This document shows, one piece after another, positions 17,140-27,425 of a stretch of DNA of 64,000 bases. The stretch's first letter is position 1. Each line of letters begins with the position of its first letter. The DNA comes from Burkholderiales bacterium (GTDB lineage Bacteria; Pseudomonadota; Gammaproteobacteria; Burkholderiales; Burkholderiaceae_C). The stretch lies in NCBI GenBank assembly GCA_016213325.1, contig JACRAY010000014.1, positions 1-64,000 on the forward strand, read 5' to 3'. The translations under genes and the position numbers were made by a program. A model generated the notes under the pieces. The model was not told where the DNA came from, did not search any database, and saw only the letters and a program-made list of their open reading frames with translations.

Positions 17140-17162
17140 TGAAGCGGGCGTACGCCGCGTGT

Positions 17163-17176
17163 GTGATGCGCATCAA
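17163..17176 (-). promoter_or_regulatory. FNR/Anr-type binding box upstream of octaheme operon
   Basis: Read on the minus strand the site is TTGATGCGCATCAC, against the FNR consensus TTGAT-N4-ATCAA: 9 of 10 conserved positions, with a perfect 12-bp core palindrome. Its centre is about 31 bp upstream of a CATTAT -10-like hexamer, the spacing of a class II FNR promoter. This predicts anaerobic induction of the octaheme, cytochrome and rhodanese genes. Confidence 0.6.
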
Positions 17177-17196
17177 GAAGGCCTCGCGGAAAAGCA

Positions 17197-17231
17197 AAAG
17201 GCCGCAGGGGTCTCGCAACCCTGCGGCCTTT
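17197..17231 (-). terminator. Rho-independent terminator after pbpG
   Basis: A perfect 13-bp stem (AAAGGCCGCAGGG against CCCTGCGGCCTTT) has a 9-base loop and, on the minus strand, is followed by TTTTGCTTTT. It lies 21 bases after the pbpG stop and separates pbpG from the octaheme promoter. Confidence 0.85.
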
Positions 17232-17251
17232 GGCGCTACTGCGCCGGATGC

Positions 17252-18289
17252 CTATCCGTTGACCTGGCGGATCACCGTGTTGCCGTCGCGCCCCGGCAGG
17301 GACGGCACGGCGTTGTTCGGGATCGACTCGACCCATTTGCGCACGCGCTCGGCGTCCCCGATGCGGCTCAGCTTGCCGGCGGAGTCGAGGAACACCATGA
17401 TGAGCTTGCGCCCCGCCACCTTGGCCTGCATCACCAGGCACTGGCCGGCTTCGGAGATGTAGCCGGTTTTCTGCAGGCCGATTTCCCACTCCGGGTTCTT
17501 CACCAGGCGGTTGGTGTTGTTGAACTTCAGGGTGCGGTTGCCGACCTCGACCTGGTGGCCGGGCGAGGTGGAGAGTTCACGCAGCAGCGGGTCGAGCGAA
17601 GCCACGTTGACGAGCTGCGCCAGGTCGTGCGCACTCGACTGGTTGCGGCTCGACAGGCCGGTGGGCTCGACATAGCGCGTGTCGCGCATGCCCAGCAGGC
17701 GCGCCTTGGTGTTCATCGCTTCGACGAAGGCGTTCAGCCCGCCCGGATAGCTGCGGCCCAGTGCGTGCGCGGCGCGGTTCTCGCTGGACATCAGCGCCAG
17801 GTGCAGCAGTTCGCCACGGGTGAGCGTGGTGCCGACTTTCAGGCGCGAGCTGCTGCCTTTTTCGGTGTCCACGTCGTCCTGGGTGATGGTGACCATCTCG
17901 TCCAGCGGCAGCTTGGCGTCGCTGACGACCATGCCCGTCATGAGCTTGGTCAGTGAGGCGATCGGCAGCACGGCCGAGTCATTCTTGCGGAACAGCACCT
18001 GGTTGGTTTCCTGGTCGACCACGAGGGCGACGGAGGACTTGAGGTCCAGGTCGTCCTGCACGCCATGCAAGCCGGCGATCTGGCCGTAAGACGGACGCGG
18101 CGGCGCCAGGCGCACCACGGAACGCGGTGCCTTGGCGCTGAATGACTTGGAAACCCGCGGCGCTTTCTGGGCTGTAGCGTGGGTCTTCTTGGCCGAGCGC
18201 TTCTGGGTGGCTTCAGCAGCGGCCGGCGTCGCCGGCACCAGCGCCAGGAACAGCGCGCCCAGTGCAACGGTGTGTAGGAATCGCTTCAA
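17252..18289 (-). CDS. pbpG: D-alanyl-D-alanine endopeptidase, penicillin-binding protein 7 family
   Basis: 345 residues from a TTG at 18289 with a GGAG site upstream; a longer frame to 18334 adds residues unlike a signal peptide. The chosen N-terminus is a proper Sec signal (KRFLHTVALGALFLALVPATPAAAEA). A basic linker leads to an S11-type serine peptidase domain with SLTK, SSENRA and QKTGYIS (the SxxK, SxN and KTG triads). PBP7-like enzymes cut D-Ala-meso-DAP crosslinks in periplasmic peptidoglycan. A TATAAT hexamer read on - at 18429-18424 may be its -10, though no clear -35 accompanies it. A strong terminator follows the stop. Confidence 0.92.
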   Translation of the reverse strand: MKRFLHTVALGALFLALVPATPAAAEATQKRSAKKTHATAQKAPRVSKSFSAKAPRSVVRLAPPRPSYGQIAGLHGVQDDLDLKSSVALVVDQETNQVLFRKNDSAVLPIASLTKLMTGMVVSDAKLPLDEMVTITQDDVDTEKGSSSRLKVGTTLTRGELLHLALMSSENRAAHALGRSYPGGLNAFVEAMNTKARLLGMRDTRYVEPTGLSSRNQSSAHDLAQLVNVASLDPLLRELSTSPGHQVEVGNRTLKFNNTNRLVKNPEWEIGLQKTGYISEAGQCLVMQAKVAGRKLIMVFLDSAGKLSRIGDAERVRKWVESIPNNAVPSLPGRDGNTVIRQVNG

Positions 18290-18439
18290 GCTCGTTCGCT
18301 CCGACTCAACAAAGGACCACGGAGGTGGCCCCACAACGCATGAGTGTCGCCAACAGTGTACGTCGGGACCCGAAAGTTACACAATATCAATGGCTTAGAA
18401 AAGTAACTTAAATCACGACATCAATTATAGGTAGTTACC

Positions 18440-19978
18440 CTAGCCCTGAGCTGCAACCCGATCAGCTTTGCTTTGCAACTTGTTGAGGGCGCTCAGGTAG
18501 GCCTTGGCCGAGGCCACCACGATGTCGGGATCGGCCCCCACGCCGTTCACCACCCGCCCCGAGTTCTGCAGCCGGACAGTAACCTCCCCCTGGCTTTCTG
18601 TCGAGCCGCTGATCGCGTTGACCGAGTAAAGCACCATTTCGGCGCCGCTCTTCACGTGGCGCTCGATCGCTTTCAGCGACGCGTCCACCGGCCCGTTGCC
18701 GTCCGAGGCGCTCCGCACCTCGGTGCCGTCGACATTGAACACCACCTCGGCGTGCGGCCGCTCGCCCGTTTCGCTGTGCTGCTTGAGCGAGACCAGGTGA
18801 TAGGTCTCGGCCTCGTGCGTGAGCGCGTCGTCGCTCACCAGCGCCAGGATGTCCTCGTCGAAGATCTCGCTCTTGCGGTCGGCCAGCTCCTTGAACTTGG
18901 TGAACGCCAGGTTCACGTCGGCTTCGCTGTCGAGCTGCACGCCGAGCTCCTGCAGGCGCTGCTTGAACGCGTTGCGGCCCGACAGCTTGCCCAGCACGAT
19001 CTTGTTGGTGCTCCAGCCGACGTCTTCGGCGCGCATGATCTCGTAGGTGTCGCGCGCCTTCAGCACGCCGTCCTGGTGGATGCCGCTGGCGTGCGCGAAC
19101 GCGTTGGCGCCCACCACCGCCTTGTTGGGCTGCACGACGAAGCCGGTGGTCTGGCTCACCATGCGGCTGGCCGCGACGATGTGCTTGGTGTCGATGCCGA
19201 CGTCGAGCCCGAAGTAGTCCTTGCGGGTCTTCACCGCCATCACCACTTCTTCCAGCGAGCAGTTGCCGGCGCGCTCGCCCAGGCCGTTGATCGTGCACTC
19301 GACCTGCCGGGCCCCGCCGATCTTCACGCCGGCCAGCGAGTTGGCGACCGCCATGCCGAGGTCGTTGTGGCAGTGCACGGACCAGATGGCCTTGTCCGAG
19401 TTGGGAATCCGTTCGCGCAGCTGGCGGATGAAGTTGCCGTACAGCTCGGGAATCGCGTAGCCCACCGTGTCGGGCACGTTGATGGTCGTCGCGCCTTCCG
19501 CGATCACCGCTTCCAGCACGCGGCACAGGAAGTCGGGGTCGCTGCGGTAGCCGTCCTCCGGCGAGAACTCGATGTCCCCGCACAGGTTGCGCGCGAACCG
19601 AACCGAGAGCTTCGCCTGCTCGAGCACCTGCCCGGGCGTCATGCGCAGCTTCTTTTCCATGTGCAGCGCCGACGTGGCGATGAAGGTGTGGATGCGCGAG
19701 CGGTTGGCGCCCTTCAGCGCCTCGGCCGCCCGCGCGATGTCGCGGTCGTTGGCGCGCGACAGCGAGCAGATGGTCGAGTCCCTGATCGCCTGGGCAATGG
19801 CGTGCACCGCGTCGAAGTCGCCATTGGAGCTGGCCGCGAAGCCTGCCTCGATCACGTCGACCTTCAGCCTTTCGAGCTGGCGCGCGATGCGCAGCTTCTC
19901 GTCCTTGGTCATCGACGCGCCGGGCGACTGCTCGCCGTCGCGCAGGGTCGTGTCGAAGATGATCAGATGGTCTGCCAT
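18440..19978 (-). CDS. leuA: 2-isopropylmalate synthase, 512-residue form
   Basis: Condenses acetyl-CoA with 2-ketoisovalerate, the first leucine-specific step. Motifs are [16 protein letters not shown] at the N-terminus, the metal-binding [17 protein letters not shown], and [19 protein letters not shown], followed by the C-terminal LeuA allosteric domain ([16 protein letters not shown]) that normally binds leucine. The length fits the E. coli-like form. Its start lies inside the 3' end of the longer leuA paralogue (16-base overlap), so the two are translated from one message. Having both forms fused back to back in one operon is unusual. Confidence 0.93.
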   Translation of the reverse strand: MADHLIIFDTTLRDGEQSPGASMTKDEKLRIARQLERLKVDVIEAGFAASSNGDFDAVHAIAQAIRDSTICSLSRANDRDIARAAEALKGANRSRIHTFIATSALHMEKKLRMTPGQVLEQAKLSVRFARNLCGDIEFSPEDGYRSDPDFLCRVLEAVIAEGATTINVPDTVGYAIPELYGNFIRQLRERIPNSDKAIWSVHCHNDLGMAVANSLAGVKIGGARQVECTINGLGERAGNCSLEEVVMAVKTRKDYFGLDVGIDTKHIVAASRMVSQTTGFVVQPNKAVVGANAFAHASGIHQDGVLKARDTYEIMRAEDVGWSTNKIVLGKLSGRNAFKQRLQELGVQLDSEADVNLAFTKFKELADRKSEIFDEDILALVSDDALTHEAETYHLVSLKQHSETGERPHAEVVFNVDGTEVRSASDGNGPVDASLKAIERHVKSGAEMVLYSVNAISGSTESQGEVTVRLQNSGRVVNGVGADPDIVVASAKAYLSALNKLQSKADRVAAQG

Positions 19979-21648
19979 GTCTTCTCCTTGGCCAGCACGC
20001 CCGAGCGCTGCACCCCGGACAGGATGGCCTTGAGCGACGCGGACACGATGTTCGCATCCATGCCGACGCCGAACAAGGTCTGCTCGCCGATGCGCAGCTC
20101 GAGATAGGCCACGGCACGCGCGTTGGCGCCCGAGGCGATCGCGTGCTCGTGGTAGTCGAGCACGCGGATCGTCTCGCCCGTCTCGCGGCCCAGCCCCTCG
20201 ACGAAGGCGTCGATGGGACCGTTGCCCGCGCCGTGCAGCTTGAAGCGCTGCCCGCCCACCTGCACGTCGGCCGCCAGCTTGACGCCTTCGGCCGACTCTT
20301 CCAGCACCTGGTGCTGGGGCGCGACCATCGTGGCCAGGCCGTATTCACGCTCGAAGATGTCCCAGAGGTCCGGCGCGGTCAGTTCCTTGCCGTTCTCGTC
20401 CATGACGCCCTGCACCACCTGGCTGAACTCGATCTGCAGGCGGCGCGGCAGCTCCAGCCCGTACTCTGACTCCAGCAGGTAGGAGATGCCGCCCTTGCCC
20501 GACTGGCTGTTCACGCGGATCACCGCCTCGTAGCTGCGGCCCAGGTCCTTGGGGTCCAGCGGCAGGTAGGGCATGTCCCAGATATCGGACTCCTTGCGCG
20601 CCGCGAAGGCCTTCTTGATCGCATCCTGGTGCGAGCCCGAGAACGACGTGTACACGAGGTCGCCCACATAGGGGTGGCGCGGATGCACGGGGATCTGGTT
20701 GCAGTGCTCCACCGTGCGGCGGATCTCGTCGATGTCGGAGAAGTCCAGTCCCGGGTGCACCCCCTGGCTGTACAGGTTGAGCGCCACGTTCACCAGGTCG
20801 AGGTTGCCGGTGCGCTCGCCGTTGCCGAACAGGCAGCCTTCGAGCCGGTCGGCGCCCGCCATGACCGCAAACTCGCCGGCGGCGGTGCCGGTGCCGCGGT
20901 CGTTGTGCGGGTGCACCGACAGCACGATGGCGTCGCGCCGCGCGAGGTTGCGGTGCATCCACTCGATCATGTCGGCAAAGATGCTGGGCGTGGAGTGCTC
21001 CACCGTGGACGGCAGGTTGACGATGCACTTGTGCTGCGGCGTCGGCTGCCACACCTCGGTCACCGCATCCACCACGCGCTTGGCGAAGCTGAGCTCGGTG
21101 CCGGAGAACATCTCGGGCGAATACTGGAAGACCCATTCGGTGCCGGGTTGCCCCGCCGCCAGCTCGCGGAACAGCCGCGCCTGGCTCGTGGCCAGCTGCA
21201 CGATGCCGTCTTCGTCGAGCCCCAGCACCACGCGCCGCATCACGGGCGCCGTGGCGTTGTACAGGTGCACGATGGCGCGCCGCGCGCCGCGCAGCGACTC
21301 GAAGGTCTTGCGAATCAGTTCCTCGCGCGCCTGCGTCAGGACCTGGATGGTGACGTCGCGCGGGATCAGGTCTTCGTCGATGAGCTTGCGCACGAAGTCG
21401 TGTTCGACCTGCGACGACGAGGGAAAGCCGACCTCGATCTCCTTGAAGCCGATGGCCACCAGCTGCTGGAACATGCGCAGCTTGCGCGGGATGTCCATGG
21501 GCTCGATCAGCGCCTGGTTGCCGTCGCGCAGGTCGACGCTGCACCACACCGGCGGCCTTGCCAGCACCGCGTCCGGCCAGGTACGGTCCTTCAGGCCGAC
21601 CGGGGCGAACGGTCGGTATTTGCTGGCAGGGTTGTTCAACATCGGCAT
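19963..21648 (-). CDS. leuA: 2-isopropylmalate synthase, 561-residue form
   Basis: Starts at the ATG at 21648 ([14 protein letters not shown]); an in-frame extension to 21699 would run through the attenuator hairpin and is rejected. Catalytic features are [32 protein letters not shown] and [19 protein letters not shown], with a C-terminal allosteric domain ([16 protein letters not shown]). This is the longer, actinobacterial/yeast-type LeuA class common in Burkholderiales next to ilvC and pssA. It is preceded by a leucine-rich leader peptide and terminator, so it is the gene under attenuation. It overlaps the second leuA by 16 bases. Confidence 0.93.
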   Translation of the reverse strand: MPMLNNPASKYRPFAPVGLKDRTWPDAVLARPPVWCSVDLRDGNQALIEPMDIPRKLRMFQQLVAIGFKEIEVGFPSSSQVEHDFVRKLIDEDLIPRDVTIQVLTQAREELIRKTFESLRGARRAIVHLYNATAPVMRRVVLGLDEDGIVQLATSQARLFRELAAGQPGTEWVFQYSPEMFSGTELSFAKRVVDAVTEVWQPTPQHKCIVNLPSTVEHSTPSIFADMIEWMHRNLARRDAIVLSVHPHNDRGTGTAAGEFAVMAGADRLEGCLFGNGERTGNLDLVNVALNLYSQGVHPGLDFSDIDEIRRTVEHCNQIPVHPRHPYVGDLVYTSFSGSHQDAIKKAFAARKESDIWDMPYLPLDPKDLGRSYEAVIRVNSQSGKGGISYLLESEYGLELPRRLQIEFSQVVQGVMDENGKELTAPDLWDIFEREYGLATMVAPQHQVLEESAEGVKLAADVQVGGQRFKLHGAGNGPIDAFVEGLGRETGETIRVLDYHEHAIASGANARAVAYLELRIGEQTLFGVGMDANIVSASLKAILSGVQRSGVLAKEKTWQTI

Positions 21649-21681
21649 GGTGGTCGTCCTGTGGGGTTCAGAAATGAAAAA

Positions 21682-21706
21682 GGCCCGTTGCGGGTGCAAA
21701 CGGGCC
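21682..21706 (-). terminator. Attenuator hairpin upstream of leuA
   Basis: Read on the minus strand, GGCCCGTT and AACGGGCC form an 8-bp perfect stem with a 9-base loop, followed directly by TTTTT (21681-21677). It sits between the leader peptide stop (21733) and the leuA start (21648), the classic place for a transcription attenuator. Confidence 0.8.
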
Positions 21707-21732
21707 AGGATCCGGGATGAATTGCGCGCGCG

Positions 21733-21789
21733 CTACCGTCTCCGCCCATAGGGGGATAGCAGTAGCAGGGCCAGGGCAATCCGGTTCAT
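21733..21789 (-). CDS. leuL: Leucine leader peptide (18 residues)
   Basis: A short frame on the minus strand encodes MNRIALALLLLSPYGRRR and stops with TAG. Five of seven consecutive codons are leucine (CTG, CTG, CTA, CTG, CTA), including the generally rare CTA. It lies just after pssA and 27 bases before a rho-independent hairpin preceding leuA. Ribosome stalling at the leucine codons during leucine shortage would be expected to favour an antiterminator and allow leuA transcription. The ribosome site is weak (GCGGACG). A possible -35 (TTGCAC) overlaps the end of pssA. The arrangement is seen directly; the mechanism is by analogy with enteric leuL. Confidence 0.8.
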   Translation of the reverse strand: MNRIALALLLLSPYGRRR

Positions 21790-21817
21790 CGTCCGCAAAC
21801 TCTAACACATCCTGCCG

Positions 21818-22630
21818 TCAACGGTGCAATCCCCTCTCGTCGGGCTCGTCCGTCGACGTGCTGATGACGCTGGTCTGCTGCCCCTTGGTCCGCCGCCACG
21901 CATAGACCGCATAGCCCGACACGCTGTAGATCACGAACAGGCCGAACAGCACGATGGGCGGGTGGATGTTGATCACGGCGATGCCCAGCGCGATCAGCAC
22001 GATCGCGGCGAACGGCACGCTCTTTTTCATCTGCACGTCCTTGAAGCTGTAGAACGGCACGTTGGTGACCATGGTGAGCCCGGCATACAGGGCGACGCCG
22101 AACATCACCCAGGCGTGGTCGTAGCCCTTCTGCGCCATGTCGTTCATGAGCCAGATGTAGCCGGCCACGAGCGCCGCCGCGGCGGGCGACGGCAGGCCCT
22201 GGAAGTAGCGCTTGTCGACCACGCTGGTGTTCACGTTGAAGCGCGCCAGGCGCAGAGCGGCGCAGGAGCAATACACGAAAGCGGCGATCCAGCCCCAGCG
22301 GCCGATGGGCCTGAGTGCCCACTCGTAGGCAATCAGGGCGGGCGCGGCGCCGAACGAGACCATGTCGGACAGCGAGTCCATCTGCTCGCCGAAAGCGCTC
22401 TGGGTGTTGGTCATCCGCGCCACGCGCCCGTCGAGGCTGTCGAGGACCATCGCTACGAAGACCCCGGCGGCCGCCAGGTCGAAGCGCTGGTTCATGGCCA
22501 TCACGATGGCGTAGAACCCCCCGAAGAGGGCCGCCAGCGTGAACAGGTTGGGGAGGATGTAGATGCCCTTGCGGCGCTTGCGCACCACGACGCCTTCTTG
22601 CGGGCTGTTGTCGGGCTGGAGCTCGTGCAT
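21818..22630 (-). CDS. pssA: CDP-diacylglycerol--serine O-phosphatidyltransferase
   Basis: 270 residues. It makes phosphatidylserine, the precursor of phosphatidylethanolamine, at the inner membrane. The CDP-alcohol phosphotransferase signature is complete: DSLDGRVARMTNTQSAFGEQMDSLSD, with the spaced Asp residues that bind metal and substrate. About seven hydrophobic helices follow the charged start (VVVRKRRKGIYILPNLFTLAALFGGFYAIVMAMN...). Placement between ilvC and leuA is a common Burkholderiales arrangement. A strong hairpin lies between ilvC and this gene. Confidence 0.94.
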   Translation of the reverse strand: MHELQPDNSPQEGVVVRKRRKGIYILPNLFTLAALFGGFYAIVMAMNQRFDLAAAGVFVAMVLDSLDGRVARMTNTQSAFGEQMDSLSDMVSFGAAPALIAYEWALRPIGRWGWIAAFVYCSCAALRLARFNVNTSVVDKRYFQGLPSPAAAALVAGYIWLMNDMAQKGYDHAWVMFGVALYAGLTMVTNVPFYSFKDVQMKKSVPFAAIVLIALGIAVINIHPPIVLFGLFVIYSVSGYAVYAWRRTKGQQTSVISTSTDEPDERGLHR

Positions 22631-22643
22631 GCTCCGATTGTAG

Positions 22644-22666
22644 GGTGGGCAGCTCAGCTGCCCACC
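22644..22666 (-). repeat. 23-bp near-perfect hairpin between ilvC and pssA
   Basis: GGTGGGCAGCT and AGCTGCCCACC are exact reverse complements separated by one base, and the run GTAGGGTGGGC begins the element. There is no T-run after it on the minus strand, so it is unlikely to be an efficient terminator. GTAGGGTGGGC-type palindromes occur as REP-like repeats in many proteobacteria. In the operon it may stabilise or process the ilvC message. Confidence 0.5.
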
Positions 22667-22675
22667 TTCTTCGCC

Positions 22676-24218
<1,543 letters not shown>

Positions 24219-24302
24219 TTTTCTCGATTCCTCTTTTCGCCGCCCTCCCCCCGCGCCGGTAAGTGCGAGGCTCGACGGTCAATAGATTCGTCTTTAGGCC
24301 AG

Positions 24303-24391
24303 GTTAAGCACGCAGAAGAAGACCGAAAGGCATTCTTTCTTTTCTGCGTCTTTTGAATTCTTTTCTGCGTCTTCTGCGTTCAAGACCTTCG
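24303..24391. repeat. Degenerate copy of a dispersed palindromic element, between ilvI and ilvH
   Basis: The right-hand 29 bases (24363-24391, ending in GCGTTCAAGACCTTCG) are identical to 62603-62631 in a second, better preserved copy. The left arm (TTAAGCACGCAGAAGAAG) is an imperfect reverse complement. Both copies are built from CTTCTGCGT-type motifs. The element can fold in RNA and lies in the 173-base ilvI-ilvH gap, where it could alter the relative expression of the subunits. Confidence 0.7.
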
Positions 24392-26164
24392 TTAAAGGTC
24401 CTCGGACCCCAGCAGCATTTCGGTAATGCCCTTGCCGGCCTTCACCATCGGCCAGACGTTCTCGGTCGGGTCGGTGCGGAAGTCCATGAAGACGGTGCGG
24501 TCCTTCAGCTTGCGCGCTTCGCGCAGCGCCGGCTCCACGTCCTGCGGGCGCTCGATCAGCATGCCGACGTGGCCATAGGCCTCGGCCAGCTTCACGAAGT
24601 TGGGCAGCGCGTCCATGTAGCTGTGGCTGTAGCGGCCCTCGTAGTCGAGTTCCTGCCACTGGCGCACCATGCCCAGGTAGCGGTTGTTCAGCGACACGAT
24701 CTTGATCGGCGTGTTGTACTGCAGGCAGGTCGACAGCTCCTGGATGCACATCTGCACCGAGCCTTCACCGGTCACGCAGTACACCTCGCTCTCGGGCTTG
24801 GCCAGCTTGATGCCCATCGCATACGGGATGCCGACACCCATGGTGCCGAGGCCGCCCGAGTTGATCCAGCGGCGCGGCTCCTTGAACTTGTAGAACTGCG
24901 CGGCCCACATCTGGTGCTGGCCGACGTCGGACGTGATGTAGGTGTCGACGTCCTTGGTCAGGTTCCACAGCGTCTCCAGCACGTGCTGCGGCTTCACCAC
25001 TTCCTTGTTGCCGCGGTCGTAGCGCAGGCAGTCGCGCTTGCGCCAGCCGTCGATCTCGGCCCACCACGCAGCCAGCGCCTGCTGGTCGGGCCGGGCACCG
25101 CTTTCCTTGATGGCCGCCACCAGGTCGGCCAGCACGTCCTTCACGTCGCCCACGATCGGGATGTCGACCTTCACGCGCTTGGAAATCGACGACGGGTCGA
25201 TGTCGATGTGGATGATCTTGCGCTCGGAGGACGCGAAGTGCTTGGGGTTGCCGATCACGCGGTCGTCGAAGCGCGCACCCACGGCCAGCAGCACGTCGCA
25301 GTTCTGCATGGCGTTGTTGGCTTCGATCGTGCCGTGCATGCCCAGCATGCCGAGGAACTTGGGATCGGTGCCCGATATCGCGCCCAGCCCCATCAGCGTG
25401 TTGGTGCAGGGGTAGTTGAGCAGGTCGGCCAGGGCGCGCAGTTCGGGCGTTGCGTTGCCGAGCACCACGCCGCCGCCGGTGTAGATGTACGGCCGCTTGG
25501 CCGCCACCAGCAGCTGCATGGCCTTGCGGATCTGCCCGCCGTGGCCCTTGCGCACCGGGTTGTACGAGCGCATCTCCACCTTGTCGGGGTAGCCGGTGTA
25601 GGGCGTCTTGTTGAACGAGACGTCCTTGGGGATGTCCACCACCACCGGGCCGGGGCGGCCGCTGCGGGCGATGTGGAAAGCCTTCTTCATCACCATCGCC
25701 AGCTCGCGCACGTCCTTCACCAGGAAGTTGTGCTTGACCACGGGGCGCGTGATGCCGACGGTGTCGCATTCCTGGAAGGCATCCAGGCCGATCGCGGCCG
25801 TGGGGACCTGCCCGGTGACGATCACCATCGGGATGGAGTCCATGTACGCGGTCGCGATGCCCGTGACTGCGTTGGTCACGCCGGGACCCGACGTGACGAG
25901 TGCGACGCCGACCTCGCCCGTGGCGCGTGCATAGCCGTCGGCCGCGTGCACCGCGGCCTGCTCGTGCCGAACCAGGATGTGCTGGATGGTCTCCTGCTTG
26001 TAGAACGCGTCGTAGATGTGCAACACCGCACCGCCGGGGTAGCCCCAGACGTACTTGACGTTCTCGGCCTGCAGGGCCTTGACGAGGATTTCCGCGCCGC
26101 GGAGTTCAGAAGAGTTGCTGCCCGTGGCAGCAGCGGCGGAGATTTCCGCCTTGGAGATTTCCAT
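24392..26164 (-). CDS. ilvI: Acetolactate synthase large (catalytic) subunit
   Basis: 590 residues from the ATG at 26164 (MEISKAEIS, AAAGG upstream); the frame extends to 26329 but the extra residues are leader sequence. It is a thiamine diphosphate enzyme: the catalytic glutamate is in VRHEQAAVHAADGYARATG, FAD/substrate contacts in GVTNAVTGIATAYMDSIPMVIVTGQV, and the ThDP motif in VTGEGSVQMCIQELSTCLQYNTPIKIVSLNN. Together with ilvH it makes acetolactate and acetohydroxybutyrate. It leads the ilvI-ilvH-ilvC run. Confidence 0.96.
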   Translation of the reverse strand: MEISKAEISAAAATGSNSSELRGAEILVKALQAENVKYVWGYPGGAVLHIYDAFYKQETIQHILVRHEQAAVHAADGYARATGEVGVALVTSGPGVTNAVTGIATAYMDSIPMVIVTGQVPTAAIGLDAFQECDTVGITRPVVKHNFLVKDVRELAMVMKKAFHIARSGRPGPVVVDIPKDVSFNKTPYTGYPDKVEMRSYNPVRKGHGGQIRKAMQLLVAAKRPYIYTGGGVVLGNATPELRALADLLNYPCTNTLMGLGAISGTDPKFLGMLGMHGTIEANNAMQNCDVLLAVGARFDDRVIGNPKHFASSERKIIHIDIDPSSISKRVKVDIPIVGDVKDVLADLVAAIKESGARPDQQALAAWWAEIDGWRKRDCLRYDRGNKEVVKPQHVLETLWNLTKDVDTYITSDVGQHQMWAAQFYKFKEPRRWINSGGLGTMGVGIPYAMGIKLAKPESEVYCVTGEGSVQMCIQELSTCLQYNTPIKIVSLNNRYLGMVRQWQELDYEGRYSHSYMDALPNFVKLAEAYGHVGMLIERPQDVEPALREARKLKDRTVFMDFRTDPTENVWPMVKAGKGITEMLLGSEDL

Positions 26165-26317
26165 GATCAACCTTTCGGGTTTCAATCCAAAACCTTTGGG
26201 TGCTCCTTCACGAACCCTTGTGGGGCAGCGTCGGAACTTAGAACCTCGGACCATGGACGGGCCAGTCGCACCGCCGGATCCGGGCTCGTTTGCCTTTTGA
26301 CTTGCGTGTGCATTATC
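26165..26317 (-). promoter_or_regulatory. ilvI leader with candidate extended -10 promoter
   Basis: Read on the minus strand, TGCGATAAT (GATAAT at 26317-26312) is a good extended -10, giving a leader of about 140 bases. No convincing -35 is seen. The leader contains a CCGGATCCGG palindrome (26274-26283) and a small GGTTT/AAACC hairpin just before the ribosome site, which could influence initiation. No branched-chain-rich leader peptide was found here, unlike upstream of leuA. Confidence 0.35.
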
Positions 26318-26406
26318 GCACTGCAGCAAGGCATTCCGCCAGCCCGGCTGTAGCCACAGGCATAATTTCCCCGAAAAACCCCCCTCCTCCAGCCCGCTGG
26401 GACGCC

Positions 26407-26976
26407 TTGGCCACCGAACGCGAACTTTCCGATTTCCTGCAGAGCGTCGAGAAACGGGCTTTCAAACGGACGGTCTACCACGTCCGCGACGAAGACTCTG
26501 CGCTCGACATCGTGCAGGACAGCATGATGAAGCTGGCCATCCATTACGGAGACAAGCCGCCGGAAGAACTGCCCATGCTCTTCCAGCGCATCCTGTCTAA
26601 CTGCACGCTGGACTGGTTTCGGCGCCAGAAGACGAGAAATGCGCTCTTTTCCAACCTGAGCGACTTCGAATCCGCCAGCGAAGACGGGGGGGATTTCGAC
26701 CTGCTGGAAACTTATGCGTCGTCCGATCCATCCCAGCAAGTGGAAAGCGCGGAGGACGCCACCAGGCGGGCACAGATCCTGCGTGAAATAGAGGCGCAGA
26801 TCCAGGAATTGCCGCCCCGTCAACGAGAGGCGTTTTTGATGCGTTATTGGGAGGACATGGATGTGGCCGAGACGGCCGCGGCCATGGGCTGCTCGGAAGG
26901 CAGTGTCAAAACGCACTGTTCTCGTGCAGTCCAGGCCCTCAGCAAGGCGCTGAAGGCAAAGGGAATCCAGCTATGA
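26407..26976 (+). CDS. RNA polymerase sigma factor, sigma-70 family (ECF-like)
   Basis: About 189 residues from a TTG at 26407 (ATERELSDFLQSVEKRAFKRTVYHVRDE); the frame is open to 26290, but that part is proline-rich and unlike the family. Region 2 contains DSALDIVQDSMMKLAIHYG and MLFQRILSNCTLDWFRRQKTR. Region 4 contains LPPRQREAFLMRYWEDMDVAETAAAMGCSEGSVKTHCSRAVQAL. It heads a block with DUF3619, DUF3106 and RDD genes found together across Burkholderiales. Its stop overlaps the DUF3619 start (ATGA). No anti-sigma factor is recognisable, unless the membrane DUF3619 protein has that role, which is a guess from position only. Confidence 0.9.
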   Translation: MATERELSDFLQSVEKRAFKRTVYHVRDEDSALDIVQDSMMKLAIHYGDKPPEELPMLFQRILSNCTLDWFRRQKTRNALFSNLSDFESASEDGGDFDLLETYASSDPSQQVESAEDATRRAQILREIEAQIQELPPRQREAFLMRYWEDMDVAETAAAMGCSEGSVKTHCSRAVQALSKALKAKGIQL

Positions 26977-27425
26977 AGACGTACACAGCCCATATCGCCC
27001 AGGACTCGGCAGCCGACCGGTTTGGCCTCCGCGTGGCCAGCCGGCTGTCCGACTCCACGCGCGACCTGCCCTACGAAATCACCGAAAGGCTGCGCGCGGC
27101 GCGCGTGCGGGCCCTGGTCGAGCGCAAGCGCGCCGCATCCTGGCTCGCGCCCACCGTGCTGGCGGCCGGCGGCGGCACCGCCGCGCTCGGCTTCGACGAA
27201 GACGGCATCAGCATCTGGCAGCGCATAGGCTCGGTGCTGCCCCTGCTGGTGCTGGTGGCCGGCCTGGTGCTGATCTACACCGTGCAGGCCGACGAGCGGG
27301 CTTCCGAGCTTGCCGAAATCGACACCGCGCTCCTTACCGACGACCTCCCGCCGGCCGCCTACTCGGACCCCGGTTTCGCACAATTCCTGAAACTGGCGAA
27401 CGGCGGCACCCCGGGCACGCCGTAA
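26973..27425 (+). CDS. DUF3619 family membrane protein
   Basis: 150 residues with one central transmembrane helix (IGSVLPLLVLVAGLVLIYTV, about 90-110), a basic N-terminal half (ITERLRAARVRALVERKRAA) and an acidic C-terminal part (DTALLTDDLPPAAYSDPGFAQFLK). The start overlaps the sigma-factor stop, and the stop overlaps the next start, so all are coupled. The topology, cytoplasmic basic N-terminus, resembles anti-sigma factors, but no anti-sigma motif is visible. Function unknown. Confidence 0.85.
   Translation: MKTYTAHIAQDSAADRFGLRVASRLSDSTRDLPYEITERLRAARVRALVERKRAASWLAPTVLAAGGGTAALGFDEDGISIWQRIGSVLPLLVLVAGLVLIYTVQADERASELAEIDTALLTDDLPPAAYSDPGFAQFLKLANGGTPGTP

Noticed and set aside
18473..20107. 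544-codon + frame opposite the two leuA genes
   Set aside because: Shadow of well-supported leuA coding sequence; no recognisable domain.
24236..24302. tRNA-like or terminator structure after ilvI
   Set aside because: No cloverleaf or T-run; only the palindromic element next to it is supported.
26182..26916. - strand frame opposite the sigma factor, preceding ilvI
   Set aside because: Antisense shadow of a sigma factor with clear region 2 and 4 motifs.
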